Positions 56,191 to 64,000 of a stretch of DNA of 64,000 nt are shown one piece after another. A model generated the notes under the pieces. It saw only the letters and a program-made list of their open reading frames with translations. It did not search any database and was not told the DNA's origin. Position 1 is the stretch's first letter; each line of letters begins with the position of its first letter. The stretch is from an uncultured Eubacteriales bacterium. Its GTDB lineage: Bacteria > Bacillota > Clostridia > Oscillospirales > UBA644. Location: the NCBI GenBank assembly GCA_934501435.1, contig CAKSTW010000005.1, positions 170,110 to 234,109 on the forward strand. Reading direction: 5' to 3'. The translations under genes were made by a program, and so were the position numbers.

Positions 56191-58148
56191 GAACGAAGTT
56201 TTACGAAAATCTGATATTGCGTTTTCACTATATCCTCATTCTCGCGATGCTTACGGTCGCGTTCTTTATGACGGATAAAAAACAGGTCGTTACGGTGTTT
56301 TTCATTGCGGCGGCGGTGTACGCGATATTTTTCGAAATTTACTGCTTTCTGAAAAGAAGGGCGGCAAGGCGGCTTTCGAGAAGCATTGTTTCAATGCTCG
56401 ATATGACGTCCCAGAAGCGAATCGACGATTTTCCGATGTCGCTTATGGTCACTTCTTCCGACGGAGAGGTTCTGTGGTATAACGAGCGCCTTATCGACGC
56501 TTTCGGCGAAGAGGAGATACTGTCTCTGCGCAACGTCAAGGAACTTGACAGCGGTATTCTTACCTCTTCCGTCACAAAAATAAGCTGGAACGGCAAATAT
56601 TTTACCGTTTTCGACGACAACTTTGTAATAAATTCGAAGGAACTCAATATTCTGTATTTCTTCGACACTACCGATTTTTACGAATTGCAGAGGAAATATG
56701 AATTTTCTCGGCCCGCGGTGGCTCATTTGCTTATAGACAACTACGACGACGTCTTTTCTCATATAAGGGATATCGACAAGGCGCAGGTCACGGCGCTTAT
56801 CGACGAGGCGGTATCGAAATGGGCGGCGTCTTCAAACGGTATAATACGCCGTATCGAAAGAGACAGATATCTGCTGATATTCGAAAAGAGACATCTTGTT
56901 TCGATGATAGACAGGCGTTTCGATATTCTCGATATTGTCAGGGAACTCAATATCGGAACGAAAGTTTCGCCGACGCTCTCCATAGGTATCGGGCTCAGCT
57001 CCAAAGGTTTTGCCGCAAATGAAGATTTCGCCGAAACCGCTATCGATATGGCTCTTTCGAGGGGCGGAGACCAGGCGGTCATAAAGACCGATTCGGGCTA
57101 CGAATTTTTCGGCGGAAAATCCGCGGGAACGGAAAAACGTTCGAAAATAAAGGCGAGAGTCGTAGCTTCCGCTCTGTCGGAAATGTTCAAGGAATGGGAT
57201 ACCGTAATAATCACGGGACACAAATACTCGGATATGGACAGTCTCGGAGCGTCTGTCGGTATGGCGAGAATAGCGCAGCATTTCCGCAAGGACGTTTACA
57301 TAGTTATCGACGAAAAAACGACTATGGCGACACCTCTCTTCGAAAAACTCAAAAAAAGCGGTTTCTTTTCCGATATATTCATTTCACCCGACGATATCGA
57401 CGTAAAGATTACGAACAATACCGCCGCCGTGATATGCGACACCCACAGACCGGAAGTTGCGGAGGGGTACGACTCTTTGCGGCTTGCAAGGGACATCGTC
57501 GTCGTCGATCATCACAGGAAAAGTTCCGACTATATCGACTCTGCGTCGATAATGTTCCACGACCCGTCGGCGTCTTCCGCCTCCGAAATGGCGACGGAAC
57601 TCGTCCAGTATATATGCGACGATGAACTTCTTGCGTGCGAAGCCGAAGCTCTGCTTGCGGGGATTATCCTTGATACCAAGAGTTTTACTCTGAAAACAAG
57701 TTCCGCAACGTTCGACACTTCGTCGTATCTTAAGAAAATGGGAGCGAACCCCGTAAGCGTCAAACTTCTGTTCCAGACGGATAAGGAAACGTATAAACAC
57801 AAAATATCTTTGATGCAGAAAGCGGCGATATACCGCGACGTGACGGCGATTGCGGTATGGACCGACCCCATTCCCGAAAACATAAAACTGATAACCGCGC
57901 AGGCGGCGGACGATCTGCTGAACGTCGAAAAAGTCCAGGCGGCGTTTACTCTGTTTGAAGACAAGGCGGGGATAAATATTTCCGCAAGGTCTCTCGGTTC
58001 GGTAAACGTTCAGGTGATTATGGAATATCTCGGCGGCGGCGGTCATCAGACCATGGCGGGCACTCTTATAAAGGATATGTCGCTCGGAAAAGCCGTCGAC
58101 GAACTGAAAAAAGCCATTGACAAATATATAAAGGATATGAAGATATAG
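56187..58148 (+). CDS. gdpP: GdpP-like cyclic-di-AMP phosphodiesterase
   Basis: The TTG at 56187 overlaps the previous stop and follows GGGAGG. The 653-residue protein has two N-terminal membrane helices, a PAS-like part, a degenerate GGDEF domain and a DHH-DHHA1 phosphatase with TGHKYSDMDSLGASVG (about 342), VVDHHRKS (about 438) and GGGGHQTMAGT. GdpP splits cyclic-di-AMP and so sets osmotic and wall balance. The GGDEF part does not keep the synthesis motif, as normal. Confidence 0.92.
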   Translation: MRTKFYENLILRFHYILILAMLTVAFFMTDKKQVVTVFFIAAAVYAIFFEIYCFLKRRAARRLSRSIVSMLDMTSQKRIDDFPMSLMVTSSDGEVLWYNERLIDAFGEEEILSLRNVKELDSGILTSSVTKISWNGKYFTVFDDNFVINSKELNILYFFDTTDFYELQRKYEFSRPAVAHLLIDNYDDVFSHIRDIDKAQVTALIDEAVSKWAASSNGIIRRIERDRYLLIFEKRHLVSMIDRRFDILDIVRELNIGTKVSPTLSIGIGLSSKGFAANEDFAETAIDMALSRGGDQAVIKTDSGYEFFGGKSAGTEKRSKIKARVVASALSEMFKEWDTVIITGHKYSDMDSLGASVGMARIAQHFRKDVYIVIDEKTTMATPLFEKLKKSGFFSDIFISPDDIDVKITNNTAAVICDTHRPEVAEGYDSLRLARDIVVVDHHRKSSDYIDSASIMFHDPSASSASEMATELVQYICDDELLACEAEALLAGIILDTKSFTLKTSSATFDTSSYLKKMGANPVSVKLLFQTDKETYKHKISLMQKAAIYRDVTAIAVWTDPIPENIKLITAQAADDLLNVEKVQAAFTLFEDKAGINISARSLGSVNVQVIMEYLGGGGHQTMAGTLIKDMSLGKAVDELKKAIDKYIKDMKI

Positions 58149-58161
58149 AAAGGAGTAAATT

Positions 58162-58605
58162 ATGGAACTCATTCTCACAGCCGACGTAAAATCCCTCGGC
58201 AAAAAAGGGGATAAGGTAAAGGTCTCGGACGGATATGCAAAAAACTTTCTTCTTCCGAGAAATCTCGCAATAGAGGCGAACAACGCGAACCTCAACAACC
58301 TCAAAGGTAAAAACGAAGCGGTCGCTTTCAAAAAACAGCAGGAAAAAGAAGCCGCCGAAGCCGTCAAAAAGACGATAGATGGCAAAACCGTCGTTCTTAA
58401 AGGAAAGGCGGGCGAAAACGGCAGACTTTTCGGCTCGATAACCACAAAAGAGATCGCGGACGGAATAAAAGAAACTTTCGGCGCGGACGTCGACAAGAAA
58501 AAAATAGTTATGAAAGACCCGATAAAGAATTTCGGAACTTATGCGATCGACGTAAAACTTTATCCCGCAATAGTTGCAAAAATCACAGTTTCTGTAACCG
58601 AATAA
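58162..58605 (+). CDS. rplI: 50S ribosomal protein L9
   Basis: The 147-residue protein has the L9 N-terminal signature LTADVKSLGKKGDKVKVSDG and YAKNFLLPRNLAIEA, a helical link and the C-terminal RNA-binding part. It is part of the large subunit. AAAGGAG precedes the ATG. It stands in the usual place between gdpP and dnaB. Confidence 0.97.
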   Translation: MELILTADVKSLGKKGDKVKVSDGYAKNFLLPRNLAIEANNANLNNLKGKNEAVAFKKQQEKEAAEAVKKTIDGKTVVLKGKAGENGRLFGSITTKEIADGIKETFGADVDKKKIVMKDPIKNFGTYAIDVKLYPAIVAKITVSVTE

Positions 58606-58626
58606 TTATTTCAACGGTGGTAGATC

Positions 58627-59988
58627 ATGGAAAATAAAAACGCGGAATTCCTTTCCGATAAAAGGCTTCCTGCAAGTACCGACGCCGAACAGGCGATCCT
58701 CGGCGGAATCCTTCTTGACCCGGAGAGTATATCAAAGACTTTCGGACATCTGAAAAAAGACAGTTTTTATATAATGAAGCACCGTCAGATATTCGAATGT
58801 ATGCTCGAACTTTATAATCTTTCGCAGCCGATAGAGGGTCTTCTTCTTATCGAAAAAATGCGGGAAAACGGCTATTACGGCGGCGACGAAGATAAGAAAT
58901 ATATCCTTACGCTTGCCGAAGCAAGCTCCGCTATCAGCAATATCGGTTACTATATAAATATTGTAGAGGAAAAGGCAAAACTCCGCAGTATAATAGATAT
59001 TTGCGGAACGGCTGCGGATATGTGCTACGATAATTTGGATTTCGCCGAAACCATCGACTATGCCGAGCAGAAACTCTTCAATCTCCGCAACGGGAACTCG
59101 ACCGACAGAATGAGAAGACTCGATTCGGTCGTCAGGGAGGAAATGGATAACTTAAAGGAACTTGCAAGCGACGAATCGGGCAAATTCGAACCGATAAAGG
59201 TCGGGATAAGTTCCGTCGACAATTTCCTCGGCGGTTTCAATAAGGGAAACCTTATAATCCTTGCCGCCCGACCGGGCGTCGGAAAGACTTCCTTTGCGCT
59301 TAATATCGCGTATAATATCGCCGCGTCTTCACGCTATAATCCGAGAAAGAGCGTCGCGTTCTTTTCTCTCGAAATGTCGAATTCCGAACTTTCGAAAAGG
59401 GTCATTTCAAGCACTCTGCATATCGACAGCGAAAAACTCCGTCTCGGAACTCTTGAAGAAAGCGACTGGGACGATCTTTACGATTTCTGGCACGACACTC
59501 TGCCGAACGTAAACTTTGTAATGGACGATACTCCGGCGATAACCGTTCTCGATATCAAATCAAAACTCCGCAAAATAAATAATCTCGGACTTGTCGTAAT
59601 CGACTACCTTCAGCTTATGAACAGTTCGAAAGCCACTGAGAACCGGAATTCTGAAATTTCGGAACTCACCCGTTCTATTAAACTTATGGCAAAGGAAATA
59701 GAGGTTCCCGTCGTTTTGCTTTCCCAGCTTTCGAGAGGGGTCGAAAAAGAGGACCGTACTCCGCGTCTTTCAGACCTTAAAGATTCGGGTGCTATTGAGC
59801 AGGACGCCGATATAGTTATGTTCCTGAGCCGACCGATGGGGGCGGATACCGAAGCGAAAAATCAGAATGTCTGCGAAGTGCTTGTCGAAAAGAACAGACA
59901 CGGAAGCACGGGTAAAATCACTTTGCAGTGGGACGGTTCGCATACGTCTTTCAAGGCGCTTTCCTACGAGCCTGTTCCGGAGATGTAA
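58627..59988 (+). CDS. dnaB: Replicative DNA helicase
   Basis: The 453-residue protein has the N-terminal DnaB domain (PASTDAEQAILGGILLDPE), Walker A ARPGVGKTSFALNIA (about 214) and later FFSLEMSNSELSKR and VVIDYLQLM. It unwinds the fork as a hexamer. It has no intein and normal length. The order after rplI is conserved. Confidence 0.96.
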   Translation: MENKNAEFLSDKRLPASTDAEQAILGGILLDPESISKTFGHLKKDSFYIMKHRQIFECMLELYNLSQPIEGLLLIEKMRENGYYGGDEDKKYILTLAEASSAISNIGYYINIVEEKAKLRSIIDICGTAADMCYDNLDFAETIDYAEQKLFNLRNGNSTDRMRRLDSVVREEMDNLKELASDESGKFEPIKVGISSVDNFLGGFNKGNLIILAARPGVGKTSFALNIAYNIAASSRYNPRKSVAFFSLEMSNSELSKRVISSTLHIDSEKLRLGTLEESDWDDLYDFWHDTLPNVNFVMDDTPAITVLDIKSKLRKINNLGLVVIDYLQLMNSSKATENRNSEISELTRSIKLMAKEIEVPVVLLSQLSRGVEKEDRTPRLSDLKDSGAIEQDADIVMFLSRPMGADTEAKNQNVCEVLVEKNRHGSTGKITLQWDGSHTSFKALSYEPVPEM

Positions 59989-59991
59989 TGT

Positions 59992-61332
59992 ATGACTTCG
60001 TTTGAAAAGAAAATCTATTCTTTCTGCCTTGCAAACGGGCTTTTCGAAAACTGTACGGGAGTCGTTCTTGCGGTTTCGGGAGGCCCCGATTCAATGGCGA
60101 TGCTCCGCTTTTTCATTAAAAACAAAAGTCTGTTTTCTTTCCCGTTTCTCTGCGCGACGGTCGATCATTCGATAAGAAAAGAGGGCAGGGAGGAAGCGGC
60201 TGCCGTCGAAGAGTATTGCAAACGGAACGGCGTCGTTTTTGAGGGACTGAAAGTCGATATTCTGAATACCTGCCCGAAGAACGTTTCGACCGAAACTTAT
60301 TCGCGCGAGGTCAGATATTCCTTTTTTGATTCCCTCCGCGAAAAATACGGATTTTCACATATTGCGACGGCGCATACGTCCGACGACAACGCCGAAACGG
60401 TTCTGATGAATATTATCAGAGGAACGGCGCTTTCGGGACTTTGCGGGATACCGCCTCTCCGCGGCGATCTTGTCGCAAGACCGCTTCTCTGCTGTGAAAA
60501 AAAGGAACTTATCAACTACTGCGAAAAAGAGAAAATCGGGTTTTTTACGGATAAAACAAACAGCGAAAACATATATCGCCGCAATGTCGTAAGGAATGTT
60601 ATTATTCCCGAACTCGAAAAGGAAAACCCCGCGATAAAAAAGTCGCTCAACAGGCTTTCCGTGACGGCGGCAACCGACGAAAAATTTATTTCCGACGAGG
60701 CGAAAAAGGCTTTGAAAGAAGTCTCTTTTTCCGACGGAAAAGCCGAGATACCGCTGGTTTTCGGCGAAAAGCTTTCGAAAGCGGTCTTGACGAGAGTTAT
60801 CCGCTCCGCATTCTTTTCCGTTGCCGGAAAGGAACTTTCGTTTGAGATGACGGAAGATATGTATTCGCTCTTTACCGAGAAACAGACTTCCGACAGGATA
60901 TTCATATTCGGGTTTGAGGCTCGCAGAAAATATTCGTCCGTCGTTATTTCGAAGCCCGACGCCGGCGAAAAACAAGTTTTGCAAATAAACGCGAAAATAA
61001 ACACAGAAATACCATTTTTTGATGGTATAGTGAAAATCGTCGAAAAAAGAGACGGCGAAAAGAAAAACGCCGATTGTATTTTTCTTGAAAACACCGACGG
61101 GCTTATCCTGAGGAACAGACGGGCGGGCGACGTTTTAGGAATCAAAAACGGAACAAAACCGCTCAGGCGAATGTATATAGATAAAAAGATTCCGTCCGAC
61201 ATAAGGGAAAAACTTCCCGTACTTGAGCAGAACGGCGAAATTCTGTGGGCGGCAAAAATCGGCGCCGCATATCCGCACAGGGCTTGCGGCAACGGCAATT
61301 TTTGTGAAATAATATTTGATATATCTGAATAA
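59992..61332 (+). CDS. tilS: tRNA(Ile)-lysidine synthase
   Basis: The 446-residue protein has the PP-loop SGGPDSMAM (about 30), ATVDHSIR and TAHTSDDNAETVLMNIIRG, then the C-terminal TilS domain with LKRRRAGD-like LRNRRAGDVLG. It converts C34 of tRNA-Ile to lysidine with ATP, needed to read AUA codons. It overlaps closely with dnaB (3-base gap) and precedes hpt, the conserved order. Confidence 0.92.
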   Translation: MTSFEKKIYSFCLANGLFENCTGVVLAVSGGPDSMAMLRFFIKNKSLFSFPFLCATVDHSIRKEGREEAAAVEEYCKRNGVVFEGLKVDILNTCPKNVSTETYSREVRYSFFDSLREKYGFSHIATAHTSDDNAETVLMNIIRGTALSGLCGIPPLRGDLVARPLLCCEKKELINYCEKEKIGFFTDKTNSENIYRRNVVRNVIIPELEKENPAIKKSLNRLSVTAATDEKFISDEAKKALKEVSFSDGKAEIPLVFGEKLSKAVLTRVIRSAFFSVAGKELSFEMTEDMYSLFTEKQTSDRIFIFGFEARRKYSSVVISKPDAGEKQVLQINAKINTEIPFFDGIVKIVEKRDGEKKNADCIFLENTDGLILRNRRAGDVLGIKNGTKPLRRMYIDKKIPSDIREKLPVLEQNGEILWAAKIGAAYPHRACGNGNFCEIIFDISE

Positions 61333-61355
61333 TAAGAAAGAGGAAGGAAAAAATT

Positions 61356-61889
61356 ATGAGCAAAATAGATGTTTTTATATCCGAAGAGCAGATACAGAAA
61401 AGAGTTGAAGAACTCGGTGAGGAAATAACGAAAGAATATTCCGCGCCCGACAAAAACCTTCTGCTCGTTGCCGTGCTCAAAGGCTCCGTCGTCTTCATGG
61501 CAGACCTTATGAGAAGTATAAAATGCAAATGCGCCATCGACTTTATGGCAACTTCAAGTTACGCTTCCGGAACGGTCTCTTCCGGAAACGTCAAGATAAT
61601 CAAAGACCTCGACGTCAACCTTTCGGAATACGACGTCCTTATCGTCGAAGATATTCTCGACAGCGGATACACTCTCTCGAAACTTATGGAAATTCTTGAA
61701 ACGAGAAGTCCGAAATCCCTTCGTCTCTGCACTCTTCTCGATAAACCCGACAGAAGAAAAGCGGACGTTCGTCTCGATTTCAGAGGCTTTACGATTCCCG
61801 ACGAATTTGTTATCGGCTACGGGCTCGACTATGACGAAAGATACAGAAACCTTCCCTATATCGGAATACTGACCCTTGACGCCGAATAA
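61356..61889 (+). CDS. hpt: Hypoxanthine phosphoribosyltransferase
   Basis: The 177-residue enzyme has the PRPP motif VLIVEDILDSGYTL, LLVAVLKGSVVFMADLMR and VIGYGLDYDERYRNLPYI. It salvages hypoxanthine and guanine with PRPP. AGAGGAAGG precedes the ATG. It lies between tilS and ftsH, the usual order. Confidence 0.95.
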   Translation: MSKIDVFISEEQIQKRVEELGEEITKEYSAPDKNLLLVAVLKGSVVFMADLMRSIKCKCAIDFMATSSYASGTVSSGNVKIIKDLDVNLSEYDVLIVEDILDSGYTLSKLMEILETRSPKSLRLCTLLDKPDRRKADVRLDFRGFTIPDEFVIGYGLDYDERYRNLPYIGILTLDAE

Positions 61890-61940
61890 AATAAACCCGG
61901 ATACGACCGACACTACGAAAACAACAGGAGGACCCGAAAT

Positions 61941-63839
61941 TTGAAAAAATTCAGAGGCACGGTTTTTTATATAGCCGTATTTGTTCTTCTAATAGTCGTT
62001 GCTTCTTTTCTGTTTACCCAGGCTTCATCAAAGCCCGTAAAATATTCGGATCTTGTAAATCTTTTTGAAGAGGGCAAGGTCAGAAGCTTTGAAATAAAGG
62101 ACAGGACCCTCATTTACGCTACATGGGCGGATAACCCCGACGCAACGAAAGAAATAACGAAAAAGTCCGAATATACGCTTTACAGCCCGACATGGTTCAT
62201 GGAAGAGATAAAGCCCTATGTCGAAAAACAGCTTGAAGACGGGACTTTGCAGAATTACGACCTTACTCCCAAGGCGGAGACCCCGATATGGGTTTCGATT
62301 CTTCCGTATATCTTCCTCGGCGGAATTCTGATCTTCTTCTTTTTCTATATGACGAATCAGATGAACGGCGGCGGAAAGGGCGCGATGAACTTCGGCAGGG
62401 CGCGTCTGAAAAACGGAAACACTTCGAAAAAGAAAGTCACCTTTGACGATGTCGCGGGCGCTGACGAAGAAAAAGAGGAAATGTCGGAAATTGTCGAATT
62501 CCTCAAAAATCCGAAGAAATTCCTCGATCTCGGCGCAAGAATTCCGAGAGGCGTTTTGCTTGTCGGCGCTCCCGGTACCGGTAAAACATATCTTGCAAAA
62601 GCCGTCGCGGGGGAGGCGGGCGTGCCGTTCTTCAGTATTTCGGGTTCGGATTTCGTCGAACTTTACGTTGGCGTCGGAGCGTCGCGCGTCCGCGATACTT
62701 TCGAACAGGCGAAAAAGAGTTCTCCCTGTATAATCTTTATAGATGAGATCGACGCTGTCGGACGTCAGAGAGGCGCAGGCCTCGGCGGCGGACACGACGA
62801 AAGGGAACAGACCCTCAACCAGTTGCTTGTTGAAATGGACGGCTTCGAAGAAAACGAAGGAGTTATCGTAATGGCGGCGACGAACCGTCCCGACATCCTC
62901 GACAAAGCGCTTCTCAGACCCGGACGTTTCGACCGTCAGATCGTAATAACCCTTCCCGACGTTAAAGCGCGTCTGCAGATACTCGAAGTACACGCCAAGA
63001 AAAAGCCGTTGGGAGACGATGTGGATCTCGAGACCGTTGCGAAAACGACTTCGGGATTTGCTCCCGCCGATCTTGAAAATATCCTTAACGAAGCGGCTCT
63101 TCTTGCCGCAAGAAGAAAACGCGATAATATTATGATGTGCGATATCGAAGACGCAATGCTTAAAGTCGTTGTCGGCGTCGAAAAGAAATCGCGTAAAATT
63201 TCCGATAAGGAAAAGAAACTTACCGCATATCACGAAACGGGTCACGCGATAGTCAGCAGCAATCTTTCGTCGCAGGACCCCGTTCATCAGATATCCATTG
63301 TCCCGAGAGGCGGCGCGGGCGGCTATACCTATTATCTTCCGAAAGAGGATAAGAGTTATATGTCAAAGAACGAAATGATCGAGGGGATCGTTTCTCTTCT
63401 CGGAGGACGCGTTGCGGAATCCATATTCCTTGACGACATATCGACCGGAGCCTCGAACGATATCGAAAGGGCGACCGACATTGCGCGAAATATGGTCACG
63501 AGATACGGTATGAGCGACCTGCTCGGTCCGATAGCTTTCGGAAATCCGAACGAAGAAGTCTTCCTCGGAAGGGACTTCGGTTCCCAGAAGAATTATTCCG
63601 ACGAAGTCGCTTTCGAGATCGACGAGGAAATAAAGAAGATAATCGACGGCGCTTATAACAGAGCGAAAAACATTCTTGCCGAAAACAGCGAAAAGGTCCA
63701 CCTTATAGCGAATAAACTTATGGAGACCGAAAAACTTTCGGGAGAAGAATTCCGCGAAATGTATTTCGGAAAAACCGAAGAAAACAAAACTTCGGAAGAA
63801 CAGTCCTCCGAAACGGAAGATCCTTCGGAAACAAACTGA
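61941..63839 (+). CDS. ftsH: FtsH membrane protease, second copy (hpt-linked)
   Basis: The TTG at 61941 follows AGGAGGA. The 632-residue protein has two membrane helices (about 7-27 and 113-135), Walker A GAPGTGKT (about 209), Walker B CIIFIDEIDAVG, the arginine finger region ATNRPDILDKALLRPGRFDR and the zinc site HETGH (about 431). It follows hpt as in many Firmicutes, so this is the standard copy; the 31883 copy is extra. Acidic tail after about 605 is likely disordered. Confidence 0.95.
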   Translation: MKKFRGTVFYIAVFVLLIVVASFLFTQASSKPVKYSDLVNLFEEGKVRSFEIKDRTLIYATWADNPDATKEITKKSEYTLYSPTWFMEEIKPYVEKQLEDGTLQNYDLTPKAETPIWVSILPYIFLGGILIFFFFYMTNQMNGGGKGAMNFGRARLKNGNTSKKKVTFDDVAGADEEKEEMSEIVEFLKNPKKFLDLGARIPRGVLLVGAPGTGKTYLAKAVAGEAGVPFFSISGSDFVELYVGVGASRVRDTFEQAKKSSPCIIFIDEIDAVGRQRGAGLGGGHDEREQTLNQLLVEMDGFEENEGVIVMAATNRPDILDKALLRPGRFDRQIVITLPDVKARLQILEVHAKKKPLGDDVDLETVAKTTSGFAPADLENILNEAALLAARRKRDNIMMCDIEDAMLKVVVGVEKKSRKISDKEKKLTAYHETGHAIVSSNLSSQDPVHQISIVPRGGAGGYTYYLPKEDKSYMSKNEMIEGIVSLLGGRVAESIFLDDISTGASNDIERATDIARNMVTRYGMSDLLGPIAFGNPNEEVFLGRDFGSQKNYSDEVAFEIDEEIKKIIDGAYNRAKNILAENSEKVHLIANKLMETEKLSGEEFREMYFGKTEENKTSEEQSSETEDPSETN

Positions 63840-63868
63840 TAATTCACAATTTGTTCACGAAAAAAGTA

Positions 63869-63897
63869 TTGAAAATATCGCCGGCTTATGCTATAAT
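63869..63897 (+). promoter_or_regulatory. Promoter of tRNA-Thr
   Basis: TTGAAA (63869-63874), 17 bases and TATAAT (63892-63897) lie 28 bases upstream of the tRNA. Confidence 0.8.
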
Positions 63898-63924
63898 ATA
63901 TAGGCTGATGTGAGTCGGCGACAT

Positions 63925-63996
63925 GCTGGTGTGGCTCAATGGCAGAGCAGCTGATTTGTAATCAGCAGGTTGTTGGTTCGACTCCGATCACCAGCT
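63925..63996 (+). tRNA. tRNA-Thr (anticodon TGT)
   Basis: The sequence starts GCTGGTGTGGCTCAATGGC, has the anticodon loop TTTGTAA, the T-arm GGTTCGACTCC and a paired acceptor GCTGGTG/CACCAGC. Position 73 is T and CCA is encoded at 63997-63999. Further genes of an operon may follow beyond the window. Confidence 0.95.
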
Positions 63997-64000
63997 CCAT

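Overview
The window looks like a chromosomal segment of an anaerobic, spore-forming Clostridia-type Firmicute, probably a gut lineage near Oscillospiraceae; the genus cannot be fixed from the sequence. Reasons: the order DUF2232-gdpP-rplI-dnaB-tilS-hpt-ftsH, a CIRCE-controlled groES-groEL, sporulation-type genes (ylmC/ymxH, dacF-like), a four-part NAD(P)H-linked [FeFe]-hydrogenase operon (hndABCD-type), RelQ, a DUF6935 protein, GGAGG ribosome sites and many TTGACA-N17-TATAAT promoters on both strands. No phage, plasmid or transposase gene is present.

Layout. 1-4.2 kb: plus-strand run of a truncated TPM protein, an Ig-like surface protein, DUF6935, two unknown small proteins and a lipoprotein. 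4.2-6.5 kb: consensus promoter, a long structured leader, a cytidylate-kinase-like protein and a secreted lipoprotein serpin. 6.6-9 kb: relQ and HU (minus), a structured non-coding RNA with its own promoter and terminator (possibly raiA), a gene-poor stretch with a 22-bp tandem repeat, and tRNA-Glu/tRNA-Met. 9-13.5 kb: minus operon with proline synthesis (proBA), an HD protein, a polysaccharide deacetylase and a membrane coiled-coil protein, then a phosphodiesterase. 13.5-14.4 kb: three tiny plus-strand genes behind a SigK-like promoter motif. 14.4-19.5 kb: minus strand M29 aminopeptidase, rsmE, an alpha-toroid protein, DUF1292, a 6S RNA and an OPA-type MFS transporter. 19.5-27.9 kb: ten-gene hydrogenase operon. 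28-31.8 kb: LexA-like regulator and NUDIX hydrolase (minus); M14-like protein and two-component system (plus). 31.9-37.7 kb: first ftsH, lipid kinase, zinc-ribbon membrane protein, PAQR protein, a MITE-like element and a second partial copy of its core. 37.8-43.2 kb: rsmD-coaD-coiled coil-SBP-HAD, then ylmC-dacF. 43.2-45.9 kb: MarR-DUF1538-double P-II operon. 45.9-52.8 kb: rhamnose genes with a dipeptidase, downstream of rpsO-pnp. 52.9-54.9 kb: groESL. 55-64 kb: DUF2232 through the second ftsH, ending in tRNA-Thr.

How it fits together. The hydrogenase operon interleaves catalytic subunits (hndA, B, C, D) with apparent regulators (two HATPase proteins, two DRTGG proteins, a PHP protein and a non-canonical hydrogenase-like protein), so enzyme and redox sensing are probably co-expressed. 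The proBA, rhamnose and MarR-DUF1538-P-II sets are compact operons with 4-bp overlaps or near-zero gaps. Points most worth a second look are the ~290-nt RNA at 7.84-8.13 kb, the ~245-nt leader at 4.31-4.56 kb, the MITE-like element, the small-protein triad, the hydrogenase regulatory genes and the double P-II/DUF1538 pair. Functions were assigned by reading motifs, without database searches.
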